Shown: positions 32,023 to 45,560, counted from the first letter of the stretch. The stretch is DNA of 64,000 nt from Burkholderia sp. (GCA_040954445.1 CP144361.1:1240001-1304000), one strand, 5' to 3'. Made by a program: numbers and translations. Notes: a model not told the origin generated them from the letters alone.

Positions 32023-33145
32023 GGCGTTGTTGCATAAATCGAACGTGAGGACGCCATGGCATCGGACGGGCATAATTCAGGCGATACGAACGGATTGCGG
32101 ACGAGCGAGGTCCGCCATGCGGTTGATGACGCCGACGCGAACGGCGACCTCGGTCGCCTGCGCGGCGATGTGACGCGCCCAGAGACAGTGGCCGGTGAGG
32201 GTCTTGAACCGATACATCGCATTCTCGGCAAGCGATCGCCGGTGGTAGCCACTGTGTTGCTTCCATTCTCGACGACCGTCACGGGCAATTGCATCAACCG
32301 CGCCATTACGCCACGCCGCACCGGGCATATCCGCTGGCCAATGAGCGGCACCCTCGCGTGGCGGAATCGAAGGAATAGCACTGCGTGCAGCAATGGCCGC
32401 ATGGCATGGCTTGGTGTCGTAGGCACCGTCACCGCCGATGACATCGATTTGTTCTTCGCGTGGAATCTGGTCGAGCAACTTGGCCAGAGCGTCACCGTCA
32501 GCCACATTCTGATTCGTCATTAGCGCGGCATGCACTTGACCTGTATTCGCGTTGAGCGCGAGATGGACTTTACGCCGCGTGCGCCGCTTCGAGTAGCTGT
32601 GCTGGCGCACCTTCCATTCACCTTCTCCATAGACCTTCAGACCGGTGCTGTCGACAACCAGATGGATCGGTTCATTGTCACGAAGGATCGGCAGTTCGAC
32701 ATCAAGCGTTTTTGCCCGGCGACAGAGCGTGGTGTAATTCGGCACCGGCAAGCTCGGGAAGGCCAAATCGCGCAGACTTTGGGTGAAACCTTGCAGGGCG
32801 CGCAAGGTCAGTCGATAGACGGTCTTCACGCCAAGTAATGCCTGAATCAGCGTATCGCCGTATACACACGGGCGACCACGTGTGGGTATGGCATCGGGCA
32901 TTCTGGCAAGGACGGCTTCATCTATCCATATTGTTATGTTCCCCCGGCTGATCAGGCCTTCATTATAGGCCGCCCAATTCCTGACACGGTAGCGTGCCTT
33001 CGGCTCACCTTTCTTGTGTATGTCCTTGCGCATTTTCTTGGCAAAAATTAGGCAGTTACTCTGGAATCTGACTTGATAGGAGGCTGGCCCCGCGACCATT
33101 GCGCGTAAACGTCAACGGATCTCGCTCGATTTATGCAACAACGCC
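32023..33145 (-). mobile_element. IS903-group copy 16, intact, with 9-bp target duplication
   Basis: A 1123-bp copy between carB and greA, flanked by GACTCAATA at 32014-32022 and 33146-33154. It is one of the most recent insertions. Confidence 0.95.
32077..33033 (-). CDS. IS903-group transposase, intact
   Basis: 318 residues with all catalytic residues. It shares GLISRG and CVYGDT with copy 6 and also has variants RQHSYSK and RRTRRKV. The frame is open upstream to 33099, but the MRKDIHKK start is kept for consistency. Confidence 0.9.
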   Translation of the reverse strand: MRKDIHKKGEPKARYRVRNWAAYNEGLISRGNITIWIDEAVLARMPDAIPTRGRPCVYGDTLIQALLGVKTVYRLTLRALQGFTQSLRDLAFPSLPVPNYTTLCRRAKTLDVELPILRDNEPIHLVVDSTGLKVYGEGEWKVRQHSYSKRRTRRKVHLALNANTGQVHAALMTNQNVADGDALAKLLDQIPREEQIDVIGGDGAYDTKPCHAAIAARSAIPSIPPREGAAHWPADMPGAAWRNGAVDAIARDGRREWKQHSGYHRRSLAENAMYRFKTLTGHCLWARHIAAQATEVAVRVGVINRMADLARPQSVRIA

Positions 33146-33186
33146 GACTCAATAAACAAAAATAGGCATAAAAATCACCGCGCTTA

Positions 33187-33301
33187 TTGATCCGTAATTC
33201 GTGATCTTAAAATTTGCAAATCGTCCCTTATGCCTCGTTTTTCTATGCCCCCCTAGATAAAGGGGGATTTTCCAATTTTAAGATTACAAATTGCGGATCA
33301 A
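33187..33301. repeat. Hairpin MITE 3, best preserved (115 bp)
   Basis: Flanked by TA on both sides. Outer ends are TTGATCCGTAATTCGTGATC on the left and TTGCGGATCAA on the right. The inner arms AAAATTTGCAAATCGTCCC and GGGGGATTTTCCAATTTT pair loosely around CCTCGTTTTTCTATGCCCCC. The flanks extend the symmetry (GCGCTTA...TAAGCGC). It lies between carB and IS copy 16. Confidence 0.82.
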
Positions 33302-33365
33302 TAAGCGCATTCCCGGGAATGCTGGAACTCCGGAAACGCCGCCTAACCGCGGCATGTGGTACCTT

Positions 33366-33380
33366 GGAAAACCCGACGGG
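33366..33380 (-). terminator. Putative carB stem-loop terminator
   Basis: Immediately after the carB stop, the minus strand reads AACCCGTCGGGTTTTCC, a short GC stem followed by T residues. It is short, so a weak terminator at best. Confidence 0.4.
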
Positions 33381-36635
<3,255 letters not shown>

Positions 36636-36691
36636 GGCTCGAGTATTCAAAAAATAGGGTCTTCGTGGAATCGTGTGGGGTGTGGGTGAAA

Positions 36692-36704
36692 GGCGTTGTT
36701 GCAT
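36692..36704. other. Isolated IS903-group terminus upstream of carB
   Basis: GGCGTTGTTGCAT is all that remains of an IS here; the sequence then turns into an unrelated open frame. It marks the breakpoint that removed carA. Confidence 0.6.
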
Positions 36705-36984
36705 CAACGCTATTACGACACTACCCCGATGGGAAGCTTCGGGCAGGCTGATCGCCGAGCATACGGCAGGCGTCCACTGGTACTACGACCTGGCAAAGCT
36801 TGAGCCTGAACTGTTCCAGTCGCAGGAGGATGAGGCTGCCCGACAAAAGATCGCCTATGCCCCACACCGTATCGAGCGCCATAACCAGAAAGACGAGCTG
36901 GAGCACGACAAGCAGGTTCTCGCACTGTACTGCGCCGGGCAGGGCTCGACACTTGAGGTCCCCGCCGATCTCGGTAAAGCATGA
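36705..36984 (+). CDS. Unrecognised protein, 5'-truncated
   Basis: An open frame of about 92 codons ends at TGA 36982-36984. It runs [20 protein letters not shown], then [56 protein letters not shown] and [16 protein letters not shown]. The amphipathic, charged composition and codon use look like genuine coding sequence rather than a shadow frame. No start codon is evident; the frame enters from the truncated IS end. I do not recognise the family; a phage or plasmid origin is possible but unsupported. Confidence 0.4.
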
Positions 36985-37009
36985 ACTACCCCAAGAAGGG
37001 CGTTTTTTA

Positions 37010-37120
37010 TTAGAAATTTGTGATCTTGAAATTAGAAAATTTGTCCCTCATGTCTTGTTTTGCCATGCCCATCACATGATGGATGATTTTTTAATTTCAA
37101 GATCGCTAATTTCTGATCAA
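37010..37120. repeat. Hairpin MITE 4 (IS630-derived)
   Basis: TA-flanked; arms GTGATCTTGAAATTAGAAAA and TTAATTTCAAGATCGC, right end TTCTGATCAA, loop with TGTCCCTCATG and CATGATGGA. The left terminus has lost the GATC found in other copies. It follows the unrecognised frame ending at 36984. Confidence 0.72.
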
Positions 37121-37180
37121 TAAGCGCTTGTTCAATACTATTGACTAAAGTCCAGAGATTGGGCGATTGGTCATCATGCA

Positions 37181-38300
37181 GGCGTTGTTGCATAAATCGA
37201 GCGAAAGCCGTTGACGTTTACGCGCAACGCTCGCCGCCCAGCCCCCCTATCAAGTCAGATGCCAGAGTAACTGCCTAATTTTTCCAAGAAAATGCGCAAG
37301 GACATACACAAGACAGGTGAGCCGAAGGCACGCTACCGTGTCAGGAATTGGGCGGCCTATAATTCAGGCCTGATCAACCGGGGGCGTGACAATATGGATA
37401 GATAAAGCCGTCCTTGCCAGAATACCCGACGCCATACCCACATGTGGTCGCCCGTGTTTATACGGCGATGCGCTGATTCAGGCATTATTTGGCGTGAAGA
37501 TTGTCTATCAACTGACGTTGCGCGCCCTGCAAGGTTTCACACACAGTGTGCGTGATCTGGCCTTCCCAAGGCTTGCCAGTGCAGAATTACATCACGCTCT
37601 GTCGCCGGGCAAAACGCTTGATGTCGAACTGCCGATCCTTCGTGACAATGAACCGATCCATCTGGTTGTCGACAGCACCGGTCTGAAGGTCTATGGAGAA
37701 GGTGAATGGAAGGTGCGCCAGCACGGCTACTCGAAGCGGCGCACGTGGCGTAAAGTCCATCTCGCGCTCCACGCGAATACAGGTCAAGTGCATGCCGCGC
37801 TAATGACGAATCAGAATGTGGCTGACGGTGACGCTCTGGCCAAGTTGCTCGACCAGATTCCACGCGCAGAACAAATCGATGTCATCGGTGGTGACGGTAC
37901 CTACGACACCAAGCCATGCCATGCGGCCATTGCTGCACGCAGTGCTATTCCTTCGATTCCGCCACGCGAGGGTGCCGCTCATTGGCCAGCGGATATGCCC
38001 GGTGCGGCGTGGCGTAATGGCGCGGTTGATGCAATTGCCCGTGACGGTCGTCGAGAATGGAAGCAACACAGTGGCTACCACCGGCGATCGCTTGCCGAGA
38101 ATGCGATGTATCGGTTCAAGACCCTCACCGGCAACTGTCTCTGGGCGTGTCACATCGACTCGCAGGCGACCCAGGTCGCCGTTCGGGTCGGCGTCATCAA
38201 CCGCATGGCGGACCTCGCTCGTCCGCAATCTATTCGTATCGCCTGAAATTATGCCCGTCGATGCCATGGCGTCCTCACGATCGATTTATGCAACAACGCC
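37181..38300 (+). mobile_element. IS903-group copy 17, full length, decayed
   Basis: A 1120-bp copy with both ends but no target duplication (CATCATGCA left, CTGGCTTTC right). It separates MITE 4 from the region downstream of rpoD. Confidence 0.88.
37292..38246 (+). pseudogene. IS903-group transposase, multiple frameshifts
   Basis: Two bases are lost near 37384. A further insertion near 37568 and deletion near 37613 compensate each other, replacing residues 92-107 by a foreign stretch (RLASAELHHALSPG). The remainder is open to 38246 with catalytic residues present. Confidence 0.83.
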
Positions 38301-38515
38301 CTGGCTTTCGGCAAAGGGCAGACGCGCAGTGCTTCGTGGTCCTGCTTGCCGACAATTTGCAATGGGGTTTAGATACAGAGACTAGGTTTCTTGGTAGCCG
38401 CCATCTTGGCGGCTCTCCTATTCGGGAGGTTGGTTCTGGAAACCCGGTTTTCTTGGATTCTTACGGGAACCGCCGTAGACCTTCAGAACAGCGTCCGCCA
38501 CATACTTGACGCCGA
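38301..38515. other. Region downstream of rpoD
   Basis: A 215-bp stretch without a recognised gene. It has a GC-rich hairpin AGCCGCCATCTTGGCGGCT at about 38396-38414, lacking a T tract. A short minus-strand frame (VKYVADAVLKVYGGSRKNP and on to a TAG at 38418) looks coding-like but has no identified start or family. Confidence 0.4.
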
Positions 38516-40936
38516 TCAGTTTCCTTCCAGGAAAGACTTCAGTTTGTCTGAACGGCTCGGGTGACGCAGCTTGCGCAGCGCCTTGGCTTCGATCTGGCGG
38601 ATCCGCTCACGCGTAACGTCGAATTGCTTGCCGACTTCTTCCAGCGTATGATCGGTGCTCATCTCGATACCGAAACGCATCCGCAGCACCTTGGCCTCGC
38701 GTGGCGTCAGCGAATCGAGCACATCCTTGACGACATCGCGCATGCTGGCGCGCAGCGCAGCGTCGACCGGCGCGACTGTGTTCGAATCCTCGATGAAGTC
38801 GCCGAGATGGGAATCCTCGTCGTCGCCGATCGGCGTTTCCATCGAGATAGGCTCCTTCGCGATCTTCATAATCTTACGGATCTTGTCTTCCGGCATCTCC
38901 ATCTTCTCAGCCAGGGTTGCCGGATCCGGCTCGAGGCCGGTTTCCTGCAAAATCTGGCGCGAGATCCGGTTCATCTTGTTGATCGTCTCGATCATGTGCA
39001 CCGGAATTCGAATGGTACGTGCCTGGTCCGCGATCGAACGCGTAATTGCCTGGCGGATCCACCACGTCGCGTAGGTCGAGAACTTGTAGCCGCGACGGTA
39101 TTCGAATTTGTCCACCGCCTTCATTAGGCCGATGTTGCCTTCTTGGATCAGGTCGAGGAACTGCAGGCCGCGATTGGTATACTTCTTCGCGATCGAGATC
39201 ACCAGACGCAGGTTGGCCTCGGTCATTTCACGCTTGGCCTGACGCGCTTTCAGTTCGCCTGCCACCATCTGGCGACTGGTTTTCTTGAGATCCTTGAGCG
39301 GCAAAACCACGCGCGCCTGCAGATCCAGCAAGCGCTGTTGCTGCTCGTGGATCGCCGGTACGTTGCGCTGCAGGATCGCGCTGTACGAGTGGCTTTCCGT
39401 AGCAATCTTCTCAGCCCAGGCTAGATCCGTTTCGCTGCCCGTGAAGCGGGAAATGAATTCCGAACGTGGCATACCGCACTTGTCGACTACGATGTGCAGG
39501 ACCTGGCGCTCGACCTGACGCACCTCGGTGACCTGGGAACGCAGCGTGTCGCACAGACGCTCGACAGTACGTGCCGTAAAGCGGATCGACATCAGCTCGT
39601 TCTGGATTGTTTCCTGTGCCTTCAGGTAAGACTTCGATTTGTAGCCTTCTTTCTCGAAAGCACGACGCATCTTCTCAAACCAGTCGCTGATTAGGGCGAA
39701 CTTTTCGAGCGAGATGCGCTTGAGTGCTTCGAACTGAGCGGCGTTTGCGGTGGCCTGGGCGGCACCACCGTCGTCCTCTTCCTCTTCTTCGTTCTCGCTG
39801 GCTTCCTCGCCGTCTTTGTCTGCTTGCTCGGCTTCTTCCGCTGCCTTCGCGTTAAAACCATCGGCGTCCTCGGTATTCGGATCGTTTAGGCCGTCGACCA
39901 ACTCATCGATGCGGATTTCATCGTTCGTGACGCGCTCAGCCATCGCCAGAATATCGGCGATCGTGGTCGGGCATGCTGAGATGGCCATCACCATGTGGCG
40001 CAGGCCGTCCTCGATGCGCTTCGCAATCTCGATTTCGCCTTCACGTGTAAGCAGTTCCACCGTGCCCATCTCGCGCATGTACATGCGGACCGGATCGGTG
40101 GTGCGACCGAATTCGGAATCGACCGTCGACAGTGCGACTTCTGCTTCTTCTTCGACCTCGTCGTCCGACGAGGCGGCGGGCGCGTTATCGTTTAGTAGCA
40201 GCGTCTCGGCATCCGGTGCCTGCTCGTAGACCGCGACGCCCATGTCGTTGAACGTGCCGATGATGCCTTCAAGCGCTTCCGTTTCGGTGAAGTTGTCGGG
40301 CAGGTGATCGTTGATTTCCGCGTACGTAAGGAAACCGCGATCTTTGCCCAACTTAATGAGCGCGCGCAGCTTGACGCGCCGTTCCTCGAGCTCTGAGGCC
40401 GTACCGGGCTGGCTCGTCGCAAACGCTTCTTTCAGCAGCAGCTTTTCCTTCGCGCGACGATCCCGCGCCTTATTTTTTTCCTTGCCCGCTGCAGCGGCGG
40501 GCTGCTCGTCACTCTGGGTTGAGTCGTCATCGACAGATACTTTGTTCAGCTTTTTCGTCATGGAGTGCGCCGTACCGGCTAAATCGACTCGAGGCTGCTG
40601 GACAGCAGCCTCTTGAACCGTGGATGCTTGAGGAGTGCGTACTGCCGTTTCGTCCGCGGCGGCAGCCGCTGCCCTTGCGTTATTCGCACTCGCCCGCTTC
40701 ACCGACGGCTTGGGCACCGTACGCGCTTCGAACTGCGCGATAGCCCGTGATGCGCGAACCATTGGTGCCGGCACAGCTTTGGTGGTGCCGTCAGCAGTGC
40801 GTTTGCTGCCAACTGGAGACGCGCTAAACAACGACTTCGCGGAAGATGAAGATGCAGTGCTGGCCTTGGTAACCTTGCCGGTCGGCGTGTCGGTGCCCTT
40901 GTTTACTGATCTTTTTTCGCCTGTCGTCTTTGCCAT
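38516..40936 (-). CDS. rpoD: RNA polymerase primary sigma factor RpoD (sigma-70)
   Basis: A complete 806-residue housekeeping sigma factor, long because of the Ala/Ser/Lys-rich N-terminal extension seen in Burkholderia. Region 1.2 follows [21 protein letters not shown]. An acidic non-conserved region ([12 protein letters not shown]) lies in the middle. Region 2 contains [20 protein letters not shown] and [18 protein letters not shown] for -10 binding and melting, region 3 has [18 protein letters not shown], and region 4.2 has [20 protein letters not shown] for -35 binding. The start MAKTTGEK is supported by GGCGAG about 7 nt upstream; the open frame extends 12 codons further. dnaG lies upstream on the same strand in the conserved order, but a 2-kb decayed IS402-like element now separates them and may alter the promoter context. 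Confidence 0.96.
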   Translation of the reverse strand: MAKTTGEKRSVNKGTDTPTGKVTKASTASSSSAKSLFSASPVGSKRTADGTTKAVPAPMVRASRAIAQFEARTVPKPSVKRASANNARAAAAAADETAVRTPQASTVQEAAVQQPRVDLAGTAHSMTKKLNKVSVDDDSTQSDEQPAAAAGKEKNKARDRRAKEKLLLKEAFATSQPGTASELEERRVKLRALIKLGKDRGFLTYAEINDHLPDNFTETEALEGIIGTFNDMGVAVYEQAPDAETLLLNDNAPAASSDDEVEEEAEVALSTVDSEFGRTTDPVRMYMREMGTVELLTREGEIEIAKRIEDGLRHMVMAISACPTTIADILAMAERVTNDEIRIDELVDGLNDPNTEDADGFNAKAAEEAEQADKDGEEASENEEEEEDDGGAAQATANAAQFEALKRISLEKFALISDWFEKMRRAFEKEGYKSKSYLKAQETIQNELMSIRFTARTVERLCDTLRSQVTEVRQVERQVLHIVVDKCGMPRSEFISRFTGSETDLAWAEKIATESHSYSAILQRNVPAIHEQQQRLLDLQARVVLPLKDLKKTSRQMVAGELKARQAKREMTEANLRLVISIAKKYTNRGLQFLDLIQEGNIGLMKAVDKFEYRRGYKFSTYATWWIRQAITRSIADQARTIRIPVHMIETINKMNRISRQILQETGLEPDPATLAEKMEMPEDKIRKIMKIAKEPISMETPIGDDEDSHLGDFIEDSNTVAPVDAALRASMRDVVKDVLDSLTPREAKVLRMRFGIEMSTDHTLEEVGKQFDVTRERIRQIEAKALRKLRHPSRSDKLKSFLEGN

Positions 40937-40961
40937 TACGAATCTCGCCTTTGTGCTTAGA
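40935..40961. repeat. Direct repeat flanking IS402-like element (rpoD side)
   Basis: ATTACGAATCTCGCCTTTG followed by TGCTTAGA recurs at 43026-43051 with one indel and one mismatch. It contains the ribosome binding site region of rpoD. Confidence 0.75.
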
Positions 40962-41121
40962 GGCCAGTGCAAATTCCCCGTGAGGGGGCTGTTTACTTGC
41001 TCGGCAATTTATTAATTTTGGACACAAAAGAAACGGGAGTCCAAGAATAGAAGCGCCGATCATTGACGACGAGCTGTGAAAACTGATTGAACCCTTGCTG
41101 CCTGTTGTGAAGCCCCGCGCG

Positions 41122-42258
41122 GGCGTTGTTGCATAAATTTGGTGAGGCCCGCTGACGTTTACGCGTAACGGTCGTGGCGAGCTCCCCTGTGATCAAGTCG
41201 AATTTCGGCGTAAATTCCCGATTTTTACCAAGAAGATGCGCGAGGACATACGCAAAACATATAAGCCGAAGGTACGCTACCGTGTCAGGAACTGGGCGAC
41301 CTATAACGTGGGCCTGATCAACCGGGGGAACGTGGGGAACGTGACTATATGGAGAGATGCAGCCATCCTTGCCAGAATATTCGAAGCCATACCCACGCTG
41401 GGTTGCCCGCGTCTGTAAGGAGATACGCTGATTCAGACATTGCTTGGCGTGAAGACCGTCTATCGACTGAGGCTGCGCGCCCTGCCAGGTTTCGCCCAAA
41501 GTCTGCGCGATCTGGCCTTCCTGAACTTTCAGGTACAAAATTACACCACCCTCTTTCGAGGGGCAAAAATGCTTGATATCGAACTGCCGATCCTTCTCGA
41601 AAGCGAACCGATCCACCTGGTGGTCGACCGTACCGGTCTGAAGGTCTATGGCCAAGGTGCATGGAAGGTGCTGCGCCAGCACGGCTACTCGAAGCTGTAC
41701 ACGTGGCGTAAAGTCCAGCGCGCGGTCAACGCGAATAAGGATCAAGTGCATGCCACACTGATGACGTATCAGAATGTGGCTGACGGTGACGCTCCGGCGA
41801 AGGTGCTCGAGCAGATTCCGCGCGAAAAACAGATCGATGTCATCGGCGATGACGGTGCCTACGACGCCAAGCCAAGCCATACGGCCATTGCTGCACGAAA
41901 TGCCGTTCCTTCGCTTCCGCCACGCGAGGGCGCCGCTCATTGGCCAGCGGATACGCCTGGTGCGGCGTGGTGTAACAGCGCGGTTGATGCAATTGCCCGT
42001 GACGGTCGTCAAGAATGGAAGAAAGGCAGTGGCTACCACTGGCGATCGCTTGCTGAGAATGCGATGTATCGGTTGAAGCCGCTCACCGGAAACCGTCTCT
42101 GAGCGCGTCATATCGACACGCAAGTGACCCAGGTCTCGGTGCGCGTCTGCGCAATCAACCGCATGACGAACTTCGCTGGTCCGAAATCCGTTCGTATGGC
42201 CTGAAATTATACCCGTCAATACCATTGCGTCCTCACGCTTGATTTATGCAACAACGCC
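41122..42258 (+). mobile_element. IS903-group copy 18, divergent old copy
   Basis: A 1137-bp copy clearly more divergent than the others along its whole length, but with the same ends. It is flanked by CCCCGCGCG at 41113-41121 and CCTCGCGCG at 42259-42267 (8 of 9), a decayed target duplication inside the IS402-like element. Confidence 0.88.
41236..42204 (+). pseudogene. Divergent IS903-group transposase, interrupted
   Basis: Starts MREDIRKTYKPKVRYR. A duplicated GGGGAACGT near 41327 is in frame, a stop follows CPRL at 41416-41418, and another stop follows LTGNRL at 42100-42102. The core VVDRTGLKVYGQGAW keeps D128. Confidence 0.85.
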
Positions 42259-43025
42259 CCTCGCGCGAAGAGCGACCCGGGGGCCGTCCCCATGTGCCGG
42301 ATCGCGAGGCGCTTACCGTCATCCTCTGTTCGTGTTCAGGACAGGTATTCGTTGGAACCACTTGCCGACCCGACTGGGCTTCGATTCGGACGCAACCTGC
42401 TGGAAGCAACTCGACGACTGGCAAAAGGCGGGCGTGTCGAATCGGCGGGTTGCTGTTCGACAAGCTGCGTGCGGCGGACCAGCTCGACCTCTCACATGCA
42501 GCGGTCGCTTCATCGTTGGTACGCCCTTCTAGGGCGGGCGAAAAACCGGCTAGAACCCCACGGATCGCTCCTGTCCAGGTTCTAAACATCACATCTTTGT
42601 AGACGCAAACGGCCCTCCCGTCACCACGATCCTCACTCGTGCGAAGGCCAACGATGTCACGCAACTCCTGCCGCGCGTCAATTCGATTCCACCAATTCTG
42701 GGCGTGCAAGGAGGCCGGTCGCTCCCAAAGCTCGGTATCGTTTTCTATGCCGATCGTGGCTACGACTCGAAGCGACAGCGCGGTGCATTGCTGGAACGTG
42801 GCATCAAACCCGTGATCGCAAAGCGACGCACCGAGCACGGCAACAGACTCGGCACGTATCTTTGGGTCATCGAACGCACTCACTCTTGGCTCCGCAATTC
42901 CCGTCGTCTACGCATTCGCTTTGATCGTCGCGCTGATATTCACAAAGCCGTTCCTGAAACTTGATTGCTCGCTCGTCTGTTGGAATATCTTCATGCGTGC
43001 TGAGCAGTGTTTTTAAAACTGGCCT

Positions 43026-43051
43026 ATTACAATCTCACCTTTGTGCTTAGA
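43026..43051. repeat. Direct repeat flanking IS402-like element (dnaG side)
   Basis: ATTACAATCTCACCTTTG followed by TGCTTAGA, partner of 40935-40961. About 76 bp of apparently original dnaG-rpoD intergenic DNA lies between it and dnaG. Confidence 0.75.
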
Positions 43052-43127
43052 AAAAAGCAAATTGCTGAAAATTTTGCATTATAGCGCGTCGGGGTAACGC
43101 CTCTCGCGTACCCCCGTTGTTCCTCGT

Positions 43128-45002
43128 TTATAGTCCTAATTTTGCCTTCATGTCTGTACGCGCCCGATTGAGCGCCATCAGCTCGGTCAATTCCTCTGGA
43201 GAATGTGTCGTCTGGCCTGACAGCTGGTTGAGACGGTCGTTGTAAGCGTCGTAGCGCATCTTCAGCACGGCGGCCTTCAGTTCCTCCCCCGCGATCCATT
43301 CGCGCTCGCGGGCGGCTTCCTGGCCGGTTTCATCCTCGGGGGTTTGCAGCAGCTCCTTGACATTTTCATCATAGTCGAGAATTTCGCGAAAAATTTTGCT
43401 GTAGGTTTCGGCGTTCTTCGTATTGCGGAGAACGTCAGACAACAGCCGGAATTCGGCCGCATTGCCCAGCTCGCGCGAGATTGTGAACACCTCGTCGAAT
43501 AGCTCCCCATTTCTTGGCTGGCCCCGCAGGGTCGCAACATCATCCTCGTCGAGCAAGCTCACGATGCGCGGATACATTACTAGGTTGCGCAGCGCCCGCT
43601 TTGCATTGTCGATCACAAGGTGCCGGTCGGCACGGGCTGGCCCCCGGCGAGTTGGCGCAGCGATTCGCGCGTCGACGGCGCTCAGCCTCTCCACTTCCTC
43701 AAAGGGGATGTGCAGGCGATCGGCGAACATGTGCATGATCTGCGCGCGTAACGCGTTGGCCGGCAAGGCCTGCAACAGCGGTTTCGCTGCGAACAGAGCC
43801 TTGGCGCGCCCTTCCGGCTGGTCGAGCTCCTTGCCAGCAATCGACTCGTTAAGCAGGAACTGCGACAGCGGCATGGCGCGGCGTACCTGGTCCGAAAACG
43901 CCTCGGCACCGAATTCACGCACGTAGCTATCGGGATCGTGTTCAGTCGGTAGGAACAGGAAACGGATCGTGCGATTATCGGTCGCCTGGGGCAGGTAGGC
44001 CTCAAGCGCGCGACGCGCGGCGCGGCGGCCGGACGCATCTCCGTCGAAGCTGAACACCACCGTGTCAGTCTGTCTGAGCAGCTTCTGCACGTGGATCGGC
44101 GTGCAGGCCGTGCCGAGCGTAGCCACCGCATTCGGGAAGCCGAATTGGGCGAGCGCCACCACGTCCATGTAGCCTTCCACCACCAGCGCGTACTGCTGGC
44201 TGCGAATTGCTAGGCGCGCCTCGAACAGCCCGTACAGCTCGCTGCCCTTGTTGAACAGGGGCGTCTCGGGCGAGTTAAGGTACTTCGGCTCGCCCGAATT
44301 GAGCACGCGACCGCCGAAACCGATCACGTTGCCCTTGACGTTACGAATCGGGAACATGATCCGCTCGCGGAAGCGATCGTAGCGGCGCGCGGCGCCCTGC
44401 GCGTCGATCTTCTCGCTGACGATTACCAGGCCAGCGTCGACCAGCGTCTCGGCACAGTAGTCCTCAAAGGCTGTCTCGAGGTTCTGCCAACCTTTGGGCG
44501 CGTAACCGAGTCTGAAGCGCATCGCGATCTCGCCAGTCAGGCCTCGCTTCTTCAAGTATTGGATTGCATTGTTCGCACCGCGCAACTGCTTGCGGTAATA
44601 GTCGCTGGCCGTCTGCATCACGTCGGTTAGCGCGGTGGCGACCGATTGAGAGGCGGCTGGCGGTGAGCTGCCCGCACCGCCATAACCGCCATTGCCACCA
44701 CGCATCGAGGGCTCGTGCAGGACGTTCAATCCGACCGATTGCGCGAGCTCCTGCACGGCTTCGGGGAAGCTCATCCCGGCATGCTCCATCAGGAAGCCGA
44801 TCGCGGTGCCGTGAGCGCTGCAGCTGAAGCAGTGATAAAATTGCTTAATTTTACTGACAGTAAACGAGGGGCTCTTCTCGTTGTGGAACGGGCAGAGTCC
44901 AATGAAATTGCTACCACTTTTCTTGAGCTGGACGAAGTGGCCAACCACGTCGACGATGTCGACATGGTTTAGCAAATCCTGGAGAAAGGAACTCGGAATC
45001 AC
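43128..45002 (-). CDS. dnaG: DNA primase DnaG
   Basis: A complete primase of 624 residues that synthesises RNA primers at the fork with DnaB. The CHC2 zinc domain shows LCPFHNEKSPSFTVSKIK with HCFSCSAHGTAIGF. The TOPRIM catalytic core has YALVVEGYMDVVALAQFGFP and VFSFDGDASGRRAARRALE (acidic metal site). The C-terminal helicase-binding region ends in RTDMKAKLGL. The frame is open to 45062, but the GTG at 45002 gives the family N-terminus IPSSFLQDLLNHVDIVDVVG and avoids overlap with yqeY. No strong ribosome binding site precedes it, so the start is a family-based choice. Confidence 0.95.
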   Translation of the reverse strand: MIPSSFLQDLLNHVDIVDVVGHFVQLKKSGSNFIGLCPFHNEKSPSFTVSKIKQFYHCFSCSAHGTAIGFLMEHAGMSFPEAVQELAQSVGLNVLHEPSMRGGNGGYGGAGSSPPAASQSVATALTDVMQTASDYYRKQLRGANNAIQYLKKRGLTGEIAMRFRLGYAPKGWQNLETAFEDYCAETLVDAGLVIVSEKIDAQGAARRYDRFRERIMFPIRNVKGNVIGFGGRVLNSGEPKYLNSPETPLFNKGSELYGLFEARLAIRSQQYALVVEGYMDVVALAQFGFPNAVATLGTACTPIHVQKLLRQTDTVVFSFDGDASGRRAARRALEAYLPQATDNRTIRFLFLPTEHDPDSYVREFGAEAFSDQVRRAMPLSQFLLNESIAGKELDQPEGRAKALFAAKPLLQALPANALRAQIMHMFADRLHIPFEEVERLSAVDARIAAPTRRGPARADRHLVIDNAKRALRNLVMYPRIVSLLDEDDVATLRGQPRNGELFDEVFTISRELGNAAEFRLLSDVLRNTKNAETYSKIFREILDYDENVKELLQTPEDETGQEAAREREWIAGEELKAAVLKMRYDAYNDRLNQLSGQTTHSPEELTELMALNRARTDMKAKLGL

Positions 45003-45058
45003 GACACAGGTGCGGGCAGGAACCGGCGGGTGCCACGCGGGGGCGGCCCGCCAGACGA

Positions 45059-45505
45059 TCACTGTGACAGTGCAACCTTGACGCTCGCGGACACGGTCGT
45101 CATGTCGGCCTGGCCTGCCAGTTTGGCCTTCAGCACGCCCATCACCTTGCCTATGTCCCGCGGGCCGGTCGCGCCCATCGCGGTGATCGTGTTCTGCACC
45201 GCGTCGGCCACCTCGGCCTCCGAAAGTCGCGCCGGCATGTAGGCAACCAGGACAGCCACTTCCAACTGCTCCTGCGCGACCAGATCATCGCGTCCCGCGG
45301 CCTGAAATTGGGTAATTGAATCCTTGCGCTGATTGAGCATCTTGTCGACTACGCCCACCACGCCTGCGTCATCGATCGTGATACGCCCGTCCACTTCGCG
45401 CTGCTTGATCGCGGCCAGCAGCAGGCGGATCGTGGCGAGCCGCCTGCTGTCCTTCGCACGCATTGCGGCCTTCATATCTTCGCTGATCTGGTCTTTCAAT
45501 CTCAT
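45059..45505 (-). CDS. GatB/YqeY domain protein
   Basis: A complete 148-residue protein of the YqeY family, which shares the tail domain of the aspartyl/glutamyl-tRNA amidotransferase B subunit. MRLKDQISEDMKAAMRAKDS and RLATIRLLLAAIKQREVD at the start and GPRDIGKVMGVLKAKLAGQAD near the end are typical. Its biochemical role is unclear, possibly tRNA-linked. It lies 56 bp upstream of the dnaG start and downstream of rpsU, the conserved macromolecular-synthesis order. AGGTGA precedes the ATG by about 5 nt. Confidence 0.9.
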   Translation of the reverse strand: MRLKDQISEDMKAAMRAKDSRRLATIRLLLAAIKQREVDGRITIDDAGVVGVVDKMLNQRKDSITQFQAAGRDDLVAQEQLEVAVLVAYMPARLSEAEVADAVQNTITAMGATGPRDIGKVMGVLKAKLAGQADMTTVSASVKVALSQ

Positions 45506-45560
45506 TGCTTCACCTGGAGAGAAAAAATACGGAATGCCAGAGAGCCCGGCATCAACACAA

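Larger units (their letters stand above)
40962..43024 (+). mobile_element. Decayed IS402-like element (IS5 family), interrupted by IS copy 18
   Basis: Short inverted ends GGCCAGT...ACTGGCC bound the element. Coding remnants read EAPIIDDEL-KLIEPLLP and VVKPRA before copy 18. After it come RPHVPDREALT, WNHLPTRLGFDS and WKQLDDWQKAGV, then VYADRGYDSKRQRGALL and KRRTEHGNRLGTYLWVIERTH. This is the usual order of an IS402-type transposase. Stops (TGG to TGA near 41071) and frameshifts inactivate it; it sits between dnaG and rpoD. Confidence 0.75.

Noticed and set aside
32056..32523. A 155-codon open frame (MASDGHNSGDTNGLRTSEV...) recurring in IS copies
   Set aside because: It is antisense to the transposase C-terminal half; conservation is explained by the transposase and the IS end.
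38396..38414. GC hairpin downstream of rpoD as a Rho-independent terminator
   Set aside because: The stem is perfect but there is no T tract on either strand.
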